Positions 1 through 6,634 of a stretch of DNA of 22,377 nt are shown here, one piece after another. The position numbers and the translations under genes are program-made. The stretch is from a virus. The DNA is taken from positions 1 through 22,377 of IMG/VR virus record IMGVR_UViG_3300044799_000900, one strand, 5' to 3'. Numbering within the stretch: the stretch's first letter is position 1; every line of letters begins with the position of its first letter. The notes below the pieces were generated by a model, which was given only the letters and a program-made list of their open reading frames with translations, was not told the origin of the DNA and made no database searches.

Positions 1-450
1 ATGTCTAAAAAGAAGGATACAGGGTGGAGAAAAAGGAATAATCCAAATGCGCCTAACTATGGTCAATCTTTTCATTTGGAACCAAGAGGCGACAAGAGCA
101 AACTTCCAAAATCGTTGCAAACTGTTAGTTTGAATCAAATCCCTCAGATGCTTGAGGAGCGTAGGCGCAAGAACATGACCGAGTCTGAGCTTGAAGAAGA
201 AGCTATCATTGATGCTGCTGTTCAAGAACAGATTGAAGAAGAATTGGAAAAGGCAAGACAGAAAAATCTCTTGCAAAGGTTAGGCGATGCGTTGGACAAG
301 GCTCAGAAGCGTGACAGGTTACGCAAGGCTCTTGAAGAAGCCAAGGCAGAGGATGATACGCATGATACAGAAGGAGATGGCTACGAGCAGTATCAAGAAA
401 GATTGAAACAGAAGATTGAAGAACGTAATGAAAATGAAACGATGGGTTGA
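1..450 (+). CDS. Hypothetical charged protein with PxGDKxxLP motif
   Basis: 149-residue protein of unknown function. Residues 9-38 carry a WRKR-NPNAPN-GQ-F-L-P-GDK-KLPK pattern that recurs at the N-terminus of the ParB-like protein encoded just downstream, so the two share a module. After it the protein is almost entirely charged helix (Glu/Lys/Arg rich, about residues 45-149) and probably a coiled coil. The ATG is the first base of the window, so the ribosome binding site cannot be seen and a longer start cannot be excluded. It ends 186 bases before the next gene. The same-strand order suggests co-expression with the ParB-like gene. Possible roles, as inference only: an internal virion protein or a packaged DNA-binding protein. 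No catalytic motif is visible. Confidence 0.75.
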   Translation: MSKKKDTGWRKRNNPNAPNYGQSFHLEPRGDKSKLPKSLQTVSLNQIPQMLEERRRKNMTESELEEEAIIDAAVQEQIEEELEKARQKNLLQRLGDALDKAQKRDRLRKALEEAKAEDDTHDTEGDGYEQYQERLKQKIEERNENETMG

Positions 451-573
451 TTCCGATGCTACATTCTTATGCTTACACAACTGAGGCGAGAACAAAGGTG
501 AATATTCCAGATAGGAATTTCAAGATTGAGCATAATTGTAAAAAACATATAGCTTGCAGGTCTTGCATTCTAA

Positions 574-607
574 GTAACACAGCATGCTGTGAGACCACAT
601 GTGTTAC
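574..607. repeat. Palindrome and competing inverted repeat
   Basis: A perfect 14-base palindrome, CACAGCATGCTGTG (578-591), overlaps a 7-base inverted repeat, GTAACAC (574-580) and GTGTTAC (601-607). The two structures cannot form together. They sit about 18 bases before the strong GAGGTGA ribosome site of the ParB-like gene, so an operator or leader role is possible. No T-tract follows, so it is not an obvious terminator. Confidence 0.45.
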
Positions 608-636
608 ATCTATTCCAGAAAAAGAGGTGAATCATT

Positions 637-1890
637 ATGAACAAACAAAATCATAAGCAACAGAAACAAGAATGGCGTAAAAGGACTAATCCAAATGCTC
701 CAAACAGAGGACAGGCTTTTCCGCTTATCCCTCATGGCGATAAGGGCAAACTGCCGAAAGGTGGACTAAATGTAATTACGCCAGCAAATGTGAGGCAAAT
801 GCACTTAGCCAAAGCGAAGCTTGAGAACCTTCCAATAACTGTCTATCATAACAAGAAGGACAAAGACCGCATTAAGGAATTCATGGACACGATAGCAAGA
901 GGGATACCTCTGAGTCCTGTAATCATACACAAAAATCCCGATGGAACGTGGGAAGTCGTGGATGGTCGCCATAAAATCGAAGCCTATCGACTGCTTGGTT
1001 ACAAATCCATACCAGTAGTCACCAATGCGACTGTAGGAGAGATAGCCAGTGCAATCAGTAGCGATTACGAGACAGAACTGATAGCACAGCCGAGGTCATT
1101 TGAAGAACGCCGTGGACTTGCAGCTAAAGCTATTCAGGCTCAGAGGGGCAATCCTCTTTCTGGCGAAAATACAGGAGCAGCTTATGACATACTAAATCCG
1201 CTGAGTGCTGGAGAGACGCAAACTGCAGATATACTTGATATGAAGAAACGCCAAGTGGTAAAAAGTGGCGACATAGTGACTAAAGGCGGAAAATGGAAGA
1301 CAAGAATCAGTGGCACCGATGCGCAGTTGGGAACGCACTATATGGAAGAACCGCATGGAGATAAGTCTGCATTACCAACTGGTTTGACAGTTGTCGTACC
1401 ACCAAGAGAATTGCCTATTGTCCAGACAGATGTAAAGCAAGCTGAAGCTAAAGTTGAGGCTGAAGCGTCTGAAAAGAAGTTTGAAGACAAAATGACAGAA
1501 TTGGAAGAGCGATTAGAGGCTTCTGAAAGTGCATTGAAAAAGTCAAAGGAAGAAACTGCGAAAGCAAAAGAGCCAAAAGCGGAAACACCTGAAGCTAAAC
1601 AGGACAGAGAGTACAAGGAAAAGGCATTGATAATAGCAAAAGACAGGTCTGCAAAAATGCGCGCAAGAAAAGAAAAGGCAAGACTGAAAGCAGAAGCAGA
1701 AAGAGAAAAGGACAGATTGTTCACTAAGGCTGGCAAAAAGGGAGCGAAGGCTGGCATTGAATTAGCTGATAGGGTGTTTCCAAAAGCAGAAGAAGAGACA
1801 TTGGAAGGAGCAAAAGAATATGGCAAAGAAGGACTATTGATAAAGAGGCAAGCAAGTTGGCGCAAAAAAGCCCACGTTGATGGTCGCTGA
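637..1890 (+). CDS. ParB-like nuclease-domain protein with PxGDKxxLP motifs
   Basis: 417 residues. The start is fixed by a GAGGTGA ribosome site a few bases before the ATG. Layout: residues 12-45 repeat the WRKR-NPNAP...GDK-KLPK module of the first gene. Residues about 66-180 are a ParB/Srx-like domain, with the characteristic VVDGRHKIEAYRLLGY segment and a following IPVV strand. A second partial copy of the module, PHGDKSALP, lies near residue 246. Residues about 265-417 are a long Glu/Lys coiled coil that turns strongly basic. ParB-like domains bind DNA or CTP and occur in phage proteins as nucleases or fused to methyltransferases, but no methyltransferase is attached here. The role is unknown. 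The shared module suggests it acts with the first gene, perhaps in genome handling or packaging (inference). Confidence 0.8.
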   Translation: MNKQNHKQQKQEWRKRTNPNAPNRGQAFPLIPHGDKGKLPKGGLNVITPANVRQMHLAKAKLENLPITVYHNKKDKDRIKEFMDTIARGIPLSPVIIHKNPDGTWEVVDGRHKIEAYRLLGYKSIPVVTNATVGEIASAISSDYETELIAQPRSFEERRGLAAKAIQAQRGNPLSGENTGAAYDILNPLSAGETQTADILDMKKRQVVKSGDIVTKGGKWKTRISGTDAQLGTHYMEEPHGDKSALPTGLTVVVPPRELPIVQTDVKQAEAKVEAEASEKKFEDKMTELEERLEASESALKKSKEETAKAKEPKAETPEAKQDREYKEKALIIAKDRSAKMRARKEKARLKAEAEREKDRLFTKAGKKGAKAGIELADRVFPKAEEETLEGAKEYGKEGLLIKRQASWRKKAHVDGR

Positions 1891-2333
1891 CCACACTCCG
1901 AGGAGTGGAGGCTTGTAGAATAAATCATCCTCAAAAGGACACTCTATGAATAAGACACCCAGAGGGGTGGAAAAAGAGAGGCGTGATTTAATTCACGCCA
2001 TATTTCTTCCAGAAAAGTTGGTGATAATATGGCAAAAGGCAAACGCAAGAGCAAGAAGAACGTCTTGCATGGAAAGGGCAATCCCTTTGAAAAAGGCGCA
2101 TTAGGGAAGTGACAAGCGCATGTCTGAGCATACACATATGGGGTGGGCACAGGCATGCACTTGTGGTGTGACTTGGCGAGAAAATCTTGGGGTGTAATGT
2201 GGTGACTTGACACCCACCGCGTTTGGAGTCATCGCGGAAGTGCCCTGAGAATGTTGGTCTATGACCACACTCCCGCAAGGGAGTGGGCGCGGAATACGCT
2301 ACATGTACTCCTCGGAGTACTGCCCACCTCATT
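1888..2333. other. Hairpin-rich noncoding stretch, candidate structured RNA
   Basis: No convincing large gene lies between the ParB-like gene and the metallopeptidase. The stretch holds many short inverted repeats: CACTC/GAGTG with a CGAG loop (1894-1907), CACCC/GGGTG (1956-1969), GGCGTGA/TCACGCC (1980-1999), GGGTGT/ACACCC (2190-2215), CCGCG/CGCGG (2217-2237), CACTCCC/GGGAGTG with a GCAA loop (2268-2285), and GTACTCC/GGAGTAC (2305-2320) inside GTGGGC/GCCCAC (2283-2327). The block TGACCACACTCC begins both the 1888 and the 2262 hairpins. Two small ORFs may also lie inside. The strand is unknown. Confidence 0.4.
2029..2112 (+). CDS. Possible 27-residue lysine-rich peptide
   Basis: ATG with GGTGAT shortly upstream, giving a 27-residue peptide that is very basic (MAKGKRKSKK at its start) and ends with a GNPFEKGALGK segment. 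The composition looks like a small nucleic-acid-binding peptide and loosely recalls the GDKxKLPK module of the upstream genes. An overlapping 52-residue frame (1946-2104) is also open and has an AGGA upstream, so only one of the two is likely to be real. Support is composition and position only. Confidence 0.3.
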   Translation: MAKGKRKSKKNVLHGKGNPFEKGALGK

Positions 2334-2651
2334 TTAAAAATCGCTTGCGTAGCTTACAGCTTGCCTTTCTTCAATTCCATTAGATAAACTCAAACCCTTT
2401 TGATAAACAAGATGATGGTACAATTCGTGAAGGACAGTTCGCTTCTTCAATCCTCTCTTTGTGAAGTAAGCCTTATTCTTGTGGTACAAGGCTATGTTGT
2501 GCTTCCCTACTTTTCTGCCATTGAGAATAATTTTCATCCTTCTAATGCCGTAATACTCGGTCAAGAAATCCACGGCTTTTTGGCAGCCCTCAAGCTCATA
2601 GATGATTAGGAACCTCTCACGTATCCGCTTTGGGGGAATGCGGATGCGCAT
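2334..2651 (-). CDS. Small HExxH zinc metallopeptidase-like protein
   Basis: 105 residues. The motif HELYHH, near residue 75, is a zincin HExxH site. A downstream EERQAVSYASDF segment gives the glutamate expected as third zinc ligand, as in the ImmA/IrrE-type and other minimal zincins. The N-terminal half is basic and holds a short alpha/beta region. No membrane segment is present, so it is probably cytoplasmic. It starts 9 bases after the cas1 stop codon and its ribosome site, AAGGTG, overlaps that stop, so the two are almost certainly co-translated. ImmA-like peptidases often cleave repressors to induce mobile elements, and SprT-like ones clear DNA-protein adducts. Either would fit here, but the substrate is unknown. 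Confidence 0.75.
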   Translation of the reverse strand: MRIRIPPKRIRERFLIIYELEGCQKAVDFLTEYYGIRRMKIILNGRKVGKHNIALYHKNKAYFTKRGLKKRTVLHELYHHLVYQKGLSLSNGIEERQAVSYASDF

Positions 2652-2660
2652 AAGGACACC

Positions 2661-3695
2661 TTACAGTTTTACTATCCTTGGTTCCCAATGCGTCTTTTCC
2701 CCTCTCAGATATTTTGCGAGTAGGAGTGCTTCCTCATTTATCAGGGATTCAACCTCTTGCCTTTTCCCTCTTTTGACATTCGGTATGTCAACTGTACTTC
2801 TGAAATAATCATGCAGCCCGTGTGTTAGCTCGCTCAGTTTTGTTTTGTTTAGAAACATTCTTTTGCCCTTCTTGTCGTTGAACATTATAGTTGTAGCCGT
2901 GAAGTCTTTAGGTTTCATTGTCTTGGAAAACCCAATCACAAAGTTATCTATCAGGTATCTGTAAAGCTCTTCAAAGTCACATACCAAGCTCGGTCTGCCA
3001 AACCGTAAAACATGCACAAATCCGAGATGAGTTTCTAAGTGAGCTTTGGATAAGGCTCTGTAACATTTCCAAAAGAGTAACTCATACGCTAAATTGAACA
3101 GGTTGTTAATCCCGTCATAAGCTTGGAAACCAAGACGCCTGTCTGGTCTTAGCCCATAAGGGAACAGCTGGAAGATTTGCTCGAAATAGTTTCTGGTAAA
3201 TCTGCCTTCAATGTTGGTCAGCTTTTTCCTTAACAGAGCTAAATCGGTAGTGCCTGCACCATTTATTGCTTCTTTAGCTCTCATTAGGTCATGTTGTCTT
3301 AAGCCGTATTTCTTCAGTACTTGGTTTTGACTGAGAATTTTCGTAGTTACGATGTGTTTAGCGATGTCTATCCCTTTGCCGTTCTTGAGCGCTTCATACT
3401 GACTTATTCTTGTCGTAACGTGGCTATCATCATCCAAATTCCTTAGCTCTGCTATCGGTCTGCCGTTCCGCGTTGCTATGAGAACGTCTATGCCCCAGAA
3501 TCCTAATGCGCTCAATGCTCCAGTGCTGACCATGTTACCGCTTGTTAAGACAATTTCGCCTATTTCGGACTCAAACAGCGGATACTTCTGTTCATTCTTT
3601 TCTTTGTCTCTCAGGACTATGCATCCATTATGCATTACCAAATAGTTCCCGAACGTATCCACTACCAAGTTGACTACCTTGCTTCTCCTTCCCAT
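2661..3695 (-). CDS. cas1: Solo Cas1 integrase
   Basis: 344 residues, full length for Cas1, the metal-dependent integrase that inserts DNA at CRISPR leaders or, as casposase, inserts casposons. The N-terminal beta domain (1-85) carries the usual LTSGNMVSTGALSALGFWGI-type segment. The helical catalytic domain holds the expected metal ligands: E163 (NIEGRF), H228 (LGFVH) and E243 (VCDFEELYR), so it looks active. No extra C-terminal helix-turn-helix of the casposase kind is evident. No cas2, cas4, effector gene or CRISPR array is visible in the window; its partners are a coupled metallopeptidase downstream and a membrane zinc-ribbon gene upstream. The ribosome site GCGAGG lies inside an 11-base inverted repeat (see 3698-3797). 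A role in spacer capture, element integration or interference with host adaptation cannot be separated from sequence alone. Confidence 0.93.
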   Translation of the reverse strand: MGRRSKVVNLVVDTFGNYLVMHNGCIVLRDKEKNEQKYPLFESEIGEIVLTSGNMVSTGALSALGFWGIDVLIATRNGRPIAELRNLDDDSHVTTRISQYEALKNGKGIDIAKHIVTTKILSQNQVLKKYGLRQHDLMRAKEAINGAGTTDLALLRKKLTNIEGRFTRNYFEQIFQLFPYGLRPDRRLGFQAYDGINNLFNLAYELLFWKCYRALSKAHLETHLGFVHVLRFGRPSLVCDFEELYRYLIDNFVIGFSKTMKPKDFTATTIMFNDKKGKRMFLNKTKLSELTHGLHDYFRSTVDIPNVKRGKRQEVESLINEEALLLAKYLRGEKTHWEPRIVKL

Positions 3696-3697
3696 AC

Positions 3698-3797
3698 CTC
3701 TAAGCCTCGCTATACCAGAAGGGCTAACTACCTAATTTGGGTTTCTTATTCAAAAAGAGGAGCAGAAAGCAGGCTTTCCCTAAATTGAGGCTTAGAG
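3698..3797 (-). promoter_or_regulatory. Inverted repeat able to mask the cas1 ribosome site
   Basis: CTCTAAGCCTC (3698-3708) and GAGGCTTAGAG (3787-3797) are perfect 11-base inverted repeats 78 bases apart. In the cas1 transcript the downstream arm contains the GAGG Shine-Dalgarno sequence and ends two bases before the AUG, so pairing would hide the ribosome site. Alternatives are a protein operator or a relic terminal repeat. A further small hairpin (ACGAG/CTCGT, 3800-3815) lies upstream. Confidence 0.5.
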
Positions 3798-3867
3798 ATA
3801 CGAGCACTAACTCGTTTTGCCCACTCTCCACTCCCCTATTCATAAGGGCTATGCGTACAATTAAGTT

Positions 3868-4185
3868 TTACTTGTACTCTTTGCAGGTGAAACAGTACCA
3901 CGCTTTGTATTGCTCAATGAACGTTAGCGCATGATGGCAAGAAGGGCAGATGTTAGAAGGTGGTGGTGGCAAATATGTTCTCTGAGCATCTGCTGGTGGA
4001 ACATTTGTGTTTGCTCCCAAGTGCTTTACCAAAGTCGCAAACGCATAAATGCCAGCTATGCCGACTATGCCAACAATCCCAAAAAAGATTGCCGCTTGAC
4101 CGCCGCCAGCGCCAGCACTTATGAAAAGAATAAAGGCACAATAGACCAGAACTGCAATTATGCAAAACTTTTCAAGCTGATTCAT
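3868..4185 (-). CDS. Two-helix membrane protein with C-terminal zinc ribbon
   Basis: 105 residues. Two transmembrane segments, about residues 8-26 and 30-52, with a glycine-rich turn between them, are followed by a proline-rich linker (LPPPPS) and a C-terminal zinc ribbon of the CPSC...CFTC type. The ribbon probably faces the cytoplasm. Family not recognised. Zinc-ribbon membrane proteins of this size are common in archaea and their viruses and have no agreed role. It precedes cas1 on the same strand, with about 170 bases between them that hold the cas1 leader. The 285 bases upstream show no gene. A plus-strand frame of 125 residues over this gene is a shadow. Confidence 0.75.
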   Translation of the reverse strand: MNQLEKFCIIAVLVYCAFILFISAGAGGGQAAIFFGIVGIVGIAGIYAFATLVKHLGANTNVPPADAQRTYLPPPPSNICPSCHHALTFIEQYKAWYCFTCKEYK

Positions 4186-4470
4186 TTGCTTGTTCTTCTA
4201 CAATACCATACTCATTCTCCCAATAAGATGTTTATGAATGTGAAAGATGTATTTGTGTTAGCAGTTAGCAGTAGTCAGAGTCAAGTAGCACTTCTATATT
4301 GCGCCTGAAATCCTCTTGTATTCCTTAAAACAAGCCTATTCCAAGCCTCATTTACGAAAAGGCAGGTAATTCAGCAGCAGCAGCATTAAAATTTAATCCC
4401 AAGAGGGCTTTTGCGAAGTGCCTGCAATAGTTGTTGGTTTGGTTTGGATTAATTTTTAATTCCAAAAAAA
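4186..4470. other. AT-rich intergenic stretch
   Basis: No gene is seen in these 285 bases. They hold the upstream region of the membrane zinc-ribbon gene and, near 4434-4460, a TTTAATCCAA-like element on the minus strand that recurs at about 4810-4840. Short GCA repeats occur near 4373-4387. No clear promoter can be assigned. Confidence 0.4.
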
Positions 4471-4689
4471 TTATGGTTGTATTGCGTCTGGTAGCTCTGG
4501 TTGTGTTTGGTTGAATAGATTATCAGTTTGGTTCAAGATTGAGCTTTCTATTTTTTTGATTCTGTCTATTTGCGGTATATTAGTGGTTTGGAGTGTTTGT
4601 TCTACTGTAACGATAGCGTAATCTATAACCACACATGCGAGAATAACGGCAGAAACAACCAACAGCAACGTTGCTACTACTGTCTGCAT
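4471..4689 (-). CDS. Pilin-like small membrane protein
   Basis: 72 residues. One hydrophobic helix at the N-terminus (about residues 4-28, VVATLLLVVSAVILACVVID) is followed by a polar, Asn/Gln-rich, probably extracellular tail with an amphipathic helix around IPQIDRIKKIESSIL. The layout resembles archaeal pilin or archaellin-type proteins and other type III signal-peptide proteins, but a clear Lys/Arg-Gly prepilin cleavage site is not seen, so a simple signal anchor is equally possible. It lies after the tail operon and before the membrane zinc-ribbon gene, on the same strand, flanked by imperfect copies of a CCAA-rich repeat. Possible roles are a virion surface or host-surface protein. Confidence 0.65.
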   Translation of the reverse strand: MQTVVATLLLVVSAVILACVVIDYAIVTVEQTLQTTNIPQIDRIKKIESSILNQTDNLFNQTQPELPDAIQP

Positions 4690-4865
4690 ACTTGCCTTCT
4701 CCCTTCCTATAGAATCGCATGGTTTTATTCATTCAAATAGGTTGTTCTAATTTCAAAACTGTTTCATTTTCAGTATTAAATCGAAAACTGACTTCCCCAG
4801 AAATTTTTCAGTGGGTTTGGTTGGTTGGATTAAAATTTACCTGAACCAACAGGTGCCGCTTTCAC

Positions 4866-5039
4866 CTAAAGTTTTAACTTCTTAATCAACGCCCTAGTTT
4901 TCTCTTGATCTCTCAAAGCTTCCTCAATGATGGCGTTCGCAAGCACGTAGATTTTCACGTCATTCAGTATAGCCAGTTTTCTGATCTGCTGATGCAAATC
5001 ATCACGAATTTCAATTACCGTCCTTCTATTCTTATCCAC
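4866..5039 (-). CDS. Ribbon-helix-helix regulator (CopG-like)
   Basis: 57 residues from a GTG start two bases after the tail-hub stop codon; the only in-frame upstream codons before a stop contain no better start. The sequence begins with a basic strand (RRTVIEIRDDL), followed by helix KLAILNDVKIYVLANAII and a charged second helix, the standard ribbon-helix-helix fold of dimeric DNA-binding regulators. It is the last gene of the hub operon and is therefore probably a late product; it may regulate early genes to the left or its own operon. It is short enough to be overlooked by gene callers. Function is inferred from fold only. Confidence 0.75.
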   Translation of the reverse strand: MDKNRRTVIEIRDDLHQQIRKLAILNDVKIYVLANAIIEEALRDQEKTRALIKKLKL

Positions 5040-5041
5040 GC

Positions 5042-6631
5042 TTAACTGGGCCTCGCAAGCTTATACCTACTGAGACTATCGGTTTTACTCCTCAAACTGA
5101 ACACGTAATCCGCCAGCAGAGGCTGCTCCTTTCCCAGCTCCAGAAGGGTTTCCATCGTCTGCGTTTTGGCGTCAACATTATATTCAGCGCTTAAGATGCG
5201 AAAATCCCCGTTAACATCCTCGTTAGGCAGAACAGCGTGCACCGTGTCGCCGGGCAACAATGGCGCGTTGCCGTAATCCACAACCGAGCTCCTAAGCGTC
5301 AAGCTCTCCGCGGGATCCTTCAAGCTCGCAAGCAGTGCTTTGGCTCGCGAAGCGCACTCGTCATCGCTCCACAACTCCTCATCCACCTCCACAAGCTCTC
5401 TAAGCCCATAGCTGCCCTGGCTACTGGCGTCTTCCTGTACCGTGGTGTAGCGGCGTCCGCCGAAGAACAAGCCGTCCACCCAAAAGCTGCCCGTGCCAGC
5501 CGCGTCAAACCAGCACACCACCCGCACCTTCTTGACATGTGTCCAGTCGAAGCCGCTCTCAACCTGCCACAAATCAGCGTTAGCAGCGCCGACTCGCACC
5601 TGCGTCTGAAACCACTTCTCATGCCCAACCGTAAACTCGTGCCACGCACTGCGGTCTGCCCCGTCAAAAAGCGTCAACGTCACATTGCCATTAAAACCAG
5701 CCTCTCTGCTAAGCCACAAATTCAAAACTGGATAAAGCTCCGCGTCCACCTCCTTGCCCGAGTTAAGCGTGAACAAGCAGCCAGCATAGTTCAAGTTCTG
5801 CGCGAACGTTTTGATGCTTCCCGATCCTTTCACCTTCACTGCGGTGTCGAAGCTAACTGTGCCCGACGTGGCGGTCCAAACGCCGTCCGCAGGCGTCAAA
5901 CTCTCAGTCCACAAGTCCTTATCCGCCGGAACGCTCTTGTCAGCCACGCCGTAAACCGCAATCCAGTTCCGCACGCGGTGAACATCCCTGCTGTACTCGC
6001 TGATCTCTATTCTCTCGCTTAGGCTTACGGCGCTGGCTTTGCTGTTTTTGGGGAAGAACTCGAACTTGCCGTCGGGCGCTACACGAAAATCAAAACCTAT
6101 AACGCCCGCCTTATCAGCGCTCTCCGCTATATGCTTCAGCACATCGATGACTGGCGTGTTCTCGTACTCCAACCGCGTGTACGTGGTATCAGTAGCTTCA
6201 ACAAGCTCCTGGCCACTGCGAACGTGACTCAAACCCACATAGTAGTCAAGCAGGTCCTTAACGATCTCTTCGCCCTTCTTGTTCTCGTAGGTCTTCGTCA
6301 CGACCCTGCGGAACAAGCGCTCGCCCCAGCATCGCCCGCCTACGCGCACGTAACTCTCCACGGGTGTGGACTCGTACTTGACGCTTTCCACCCTGCACGT
6401 GAGCAGCAATGGGCAACTGGCGCCTCGGCCGACGCTTATGTTGCCGTCCAAGCCAACGTTTATTGGGCTAACGCCGTTGGGACTGTACTTGCCACCCCAG
6501 TTCTGCAGCAGCGCCTCGAAACTGCTCACTTCCCGCGTGCAGCCCAAGTGCACCCTAAGCTCGATCACGTCGCCTTGCGGCGGAGCCACACTGCCAAACG
6601 CAATCGCTACTGCAGGCGCGTTCACGCTCAC
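5042..6631 (-). CDS. Tail hub/baseplate protein with inserted domain
   Basis: 529 residues from a GTG three bases after the tape-measure stop. The N-terminal (about 1-235) and C-terminal (about 405-529) parts match siphovirus tail-hub (gp27-like) organisation. The C-terminal part has the LLPGDTVHAVLP...GDFRILSAEY pattern typical of the beta-barrel that closes such hubs. Between them, residues about 240-400 form an aromatic-rich beta-sandwich (LWTESLTPADGVWTA... FDWTHVKKVRVVCWF... GSFWVDGLFFGG) resembling galactose-binding or carbohydrate-binding modules. The hub sits at the tail tip below the tape measure, so the insert could bind the cell surface. The gene position, directly after the tape measure, supports the call. 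Confidence 0.8.
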   Translation of the reverse strand: MSVNAPAVAIAFGSVAPPQGDVIELRVHLGCTREVSSFEALLQNWGGKYSPNGVSPINVGLDGNISVGRGASCPLLLTCRVESVKYESTPVESYVRVGGRCWGERLFRRVVTKTYENKKGEEIVKDLLDYYVGLSHVRSGQELVEATDTTYTRLEYENTPVIDVLKHIAESADKAGVIGFDFRVAPDGKFEFFPKNSKASAVSLSERIEISEYSRDVHRVRNWIAVYGVADKSVPADKDLWTESLTPADGVWTATSGTVSFDTAVKVKGSGSIKTFAQNLNYAGCLFTLNSGKEVDAELYPVLNLWLSREAGFNGNVTLTLFDGADRSAWHEFTVGHEKWFQTQVRVGAANADLWQVESGFDWTHVKKVRVVCWFDAAGTGSFWVDGLFFGGRRYTTVQEDASSQGSYGLRELVEVDEELWSDDECASRAKALLASLKDPAESLTLRSSVVDYGNAPLLPGDTVHAVLPNEDVNGDFRILSAEYNVDAKTQTMETLLELGKEQPLLADYVFSLRSKTDSLSRYKLARPS

Positions 6632-6634
6632 CTG

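Noticed and set aside
447-656. 69-residue cysteine-containing frame between the first two plus-strand genes
   Set aside because: TTG start without ribosome site, overlaps the next gene, and the stretch contains the palindrome at 578-591. Kept as noncoding, though a small Cys-rich protein cannot be fully excluded.
1946-2104. 52-residue frame overlapping the 27-residue basic peptide
   Set aside because: It has an AGGA upstream but crosses two hairpins and competes with a more protein-like small frame. Evidence for either is weak.
1988-2332. 114-residue minus-strand frame and an overlapping 89-residue frame
   Set aside because: Composition rich in Cys/His/Arg/Pro without fold character, runs through several hairpins, no ribosome site.
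3700-3870. Mini-CRISPR or leader near cas1
   Set aside because: Only one inverted repeat pair and no direct repeats with regular spacer-length spacing were found by eye here or in 4186-4470.
5237-6022. Long plus-strand frames (261 and 312 residues) across the tail-hub and tape-measure genes
   Set aside because: Opposite-strand shadows of GC-richer minus-strand genes that have clear family features and tight operon spacing.
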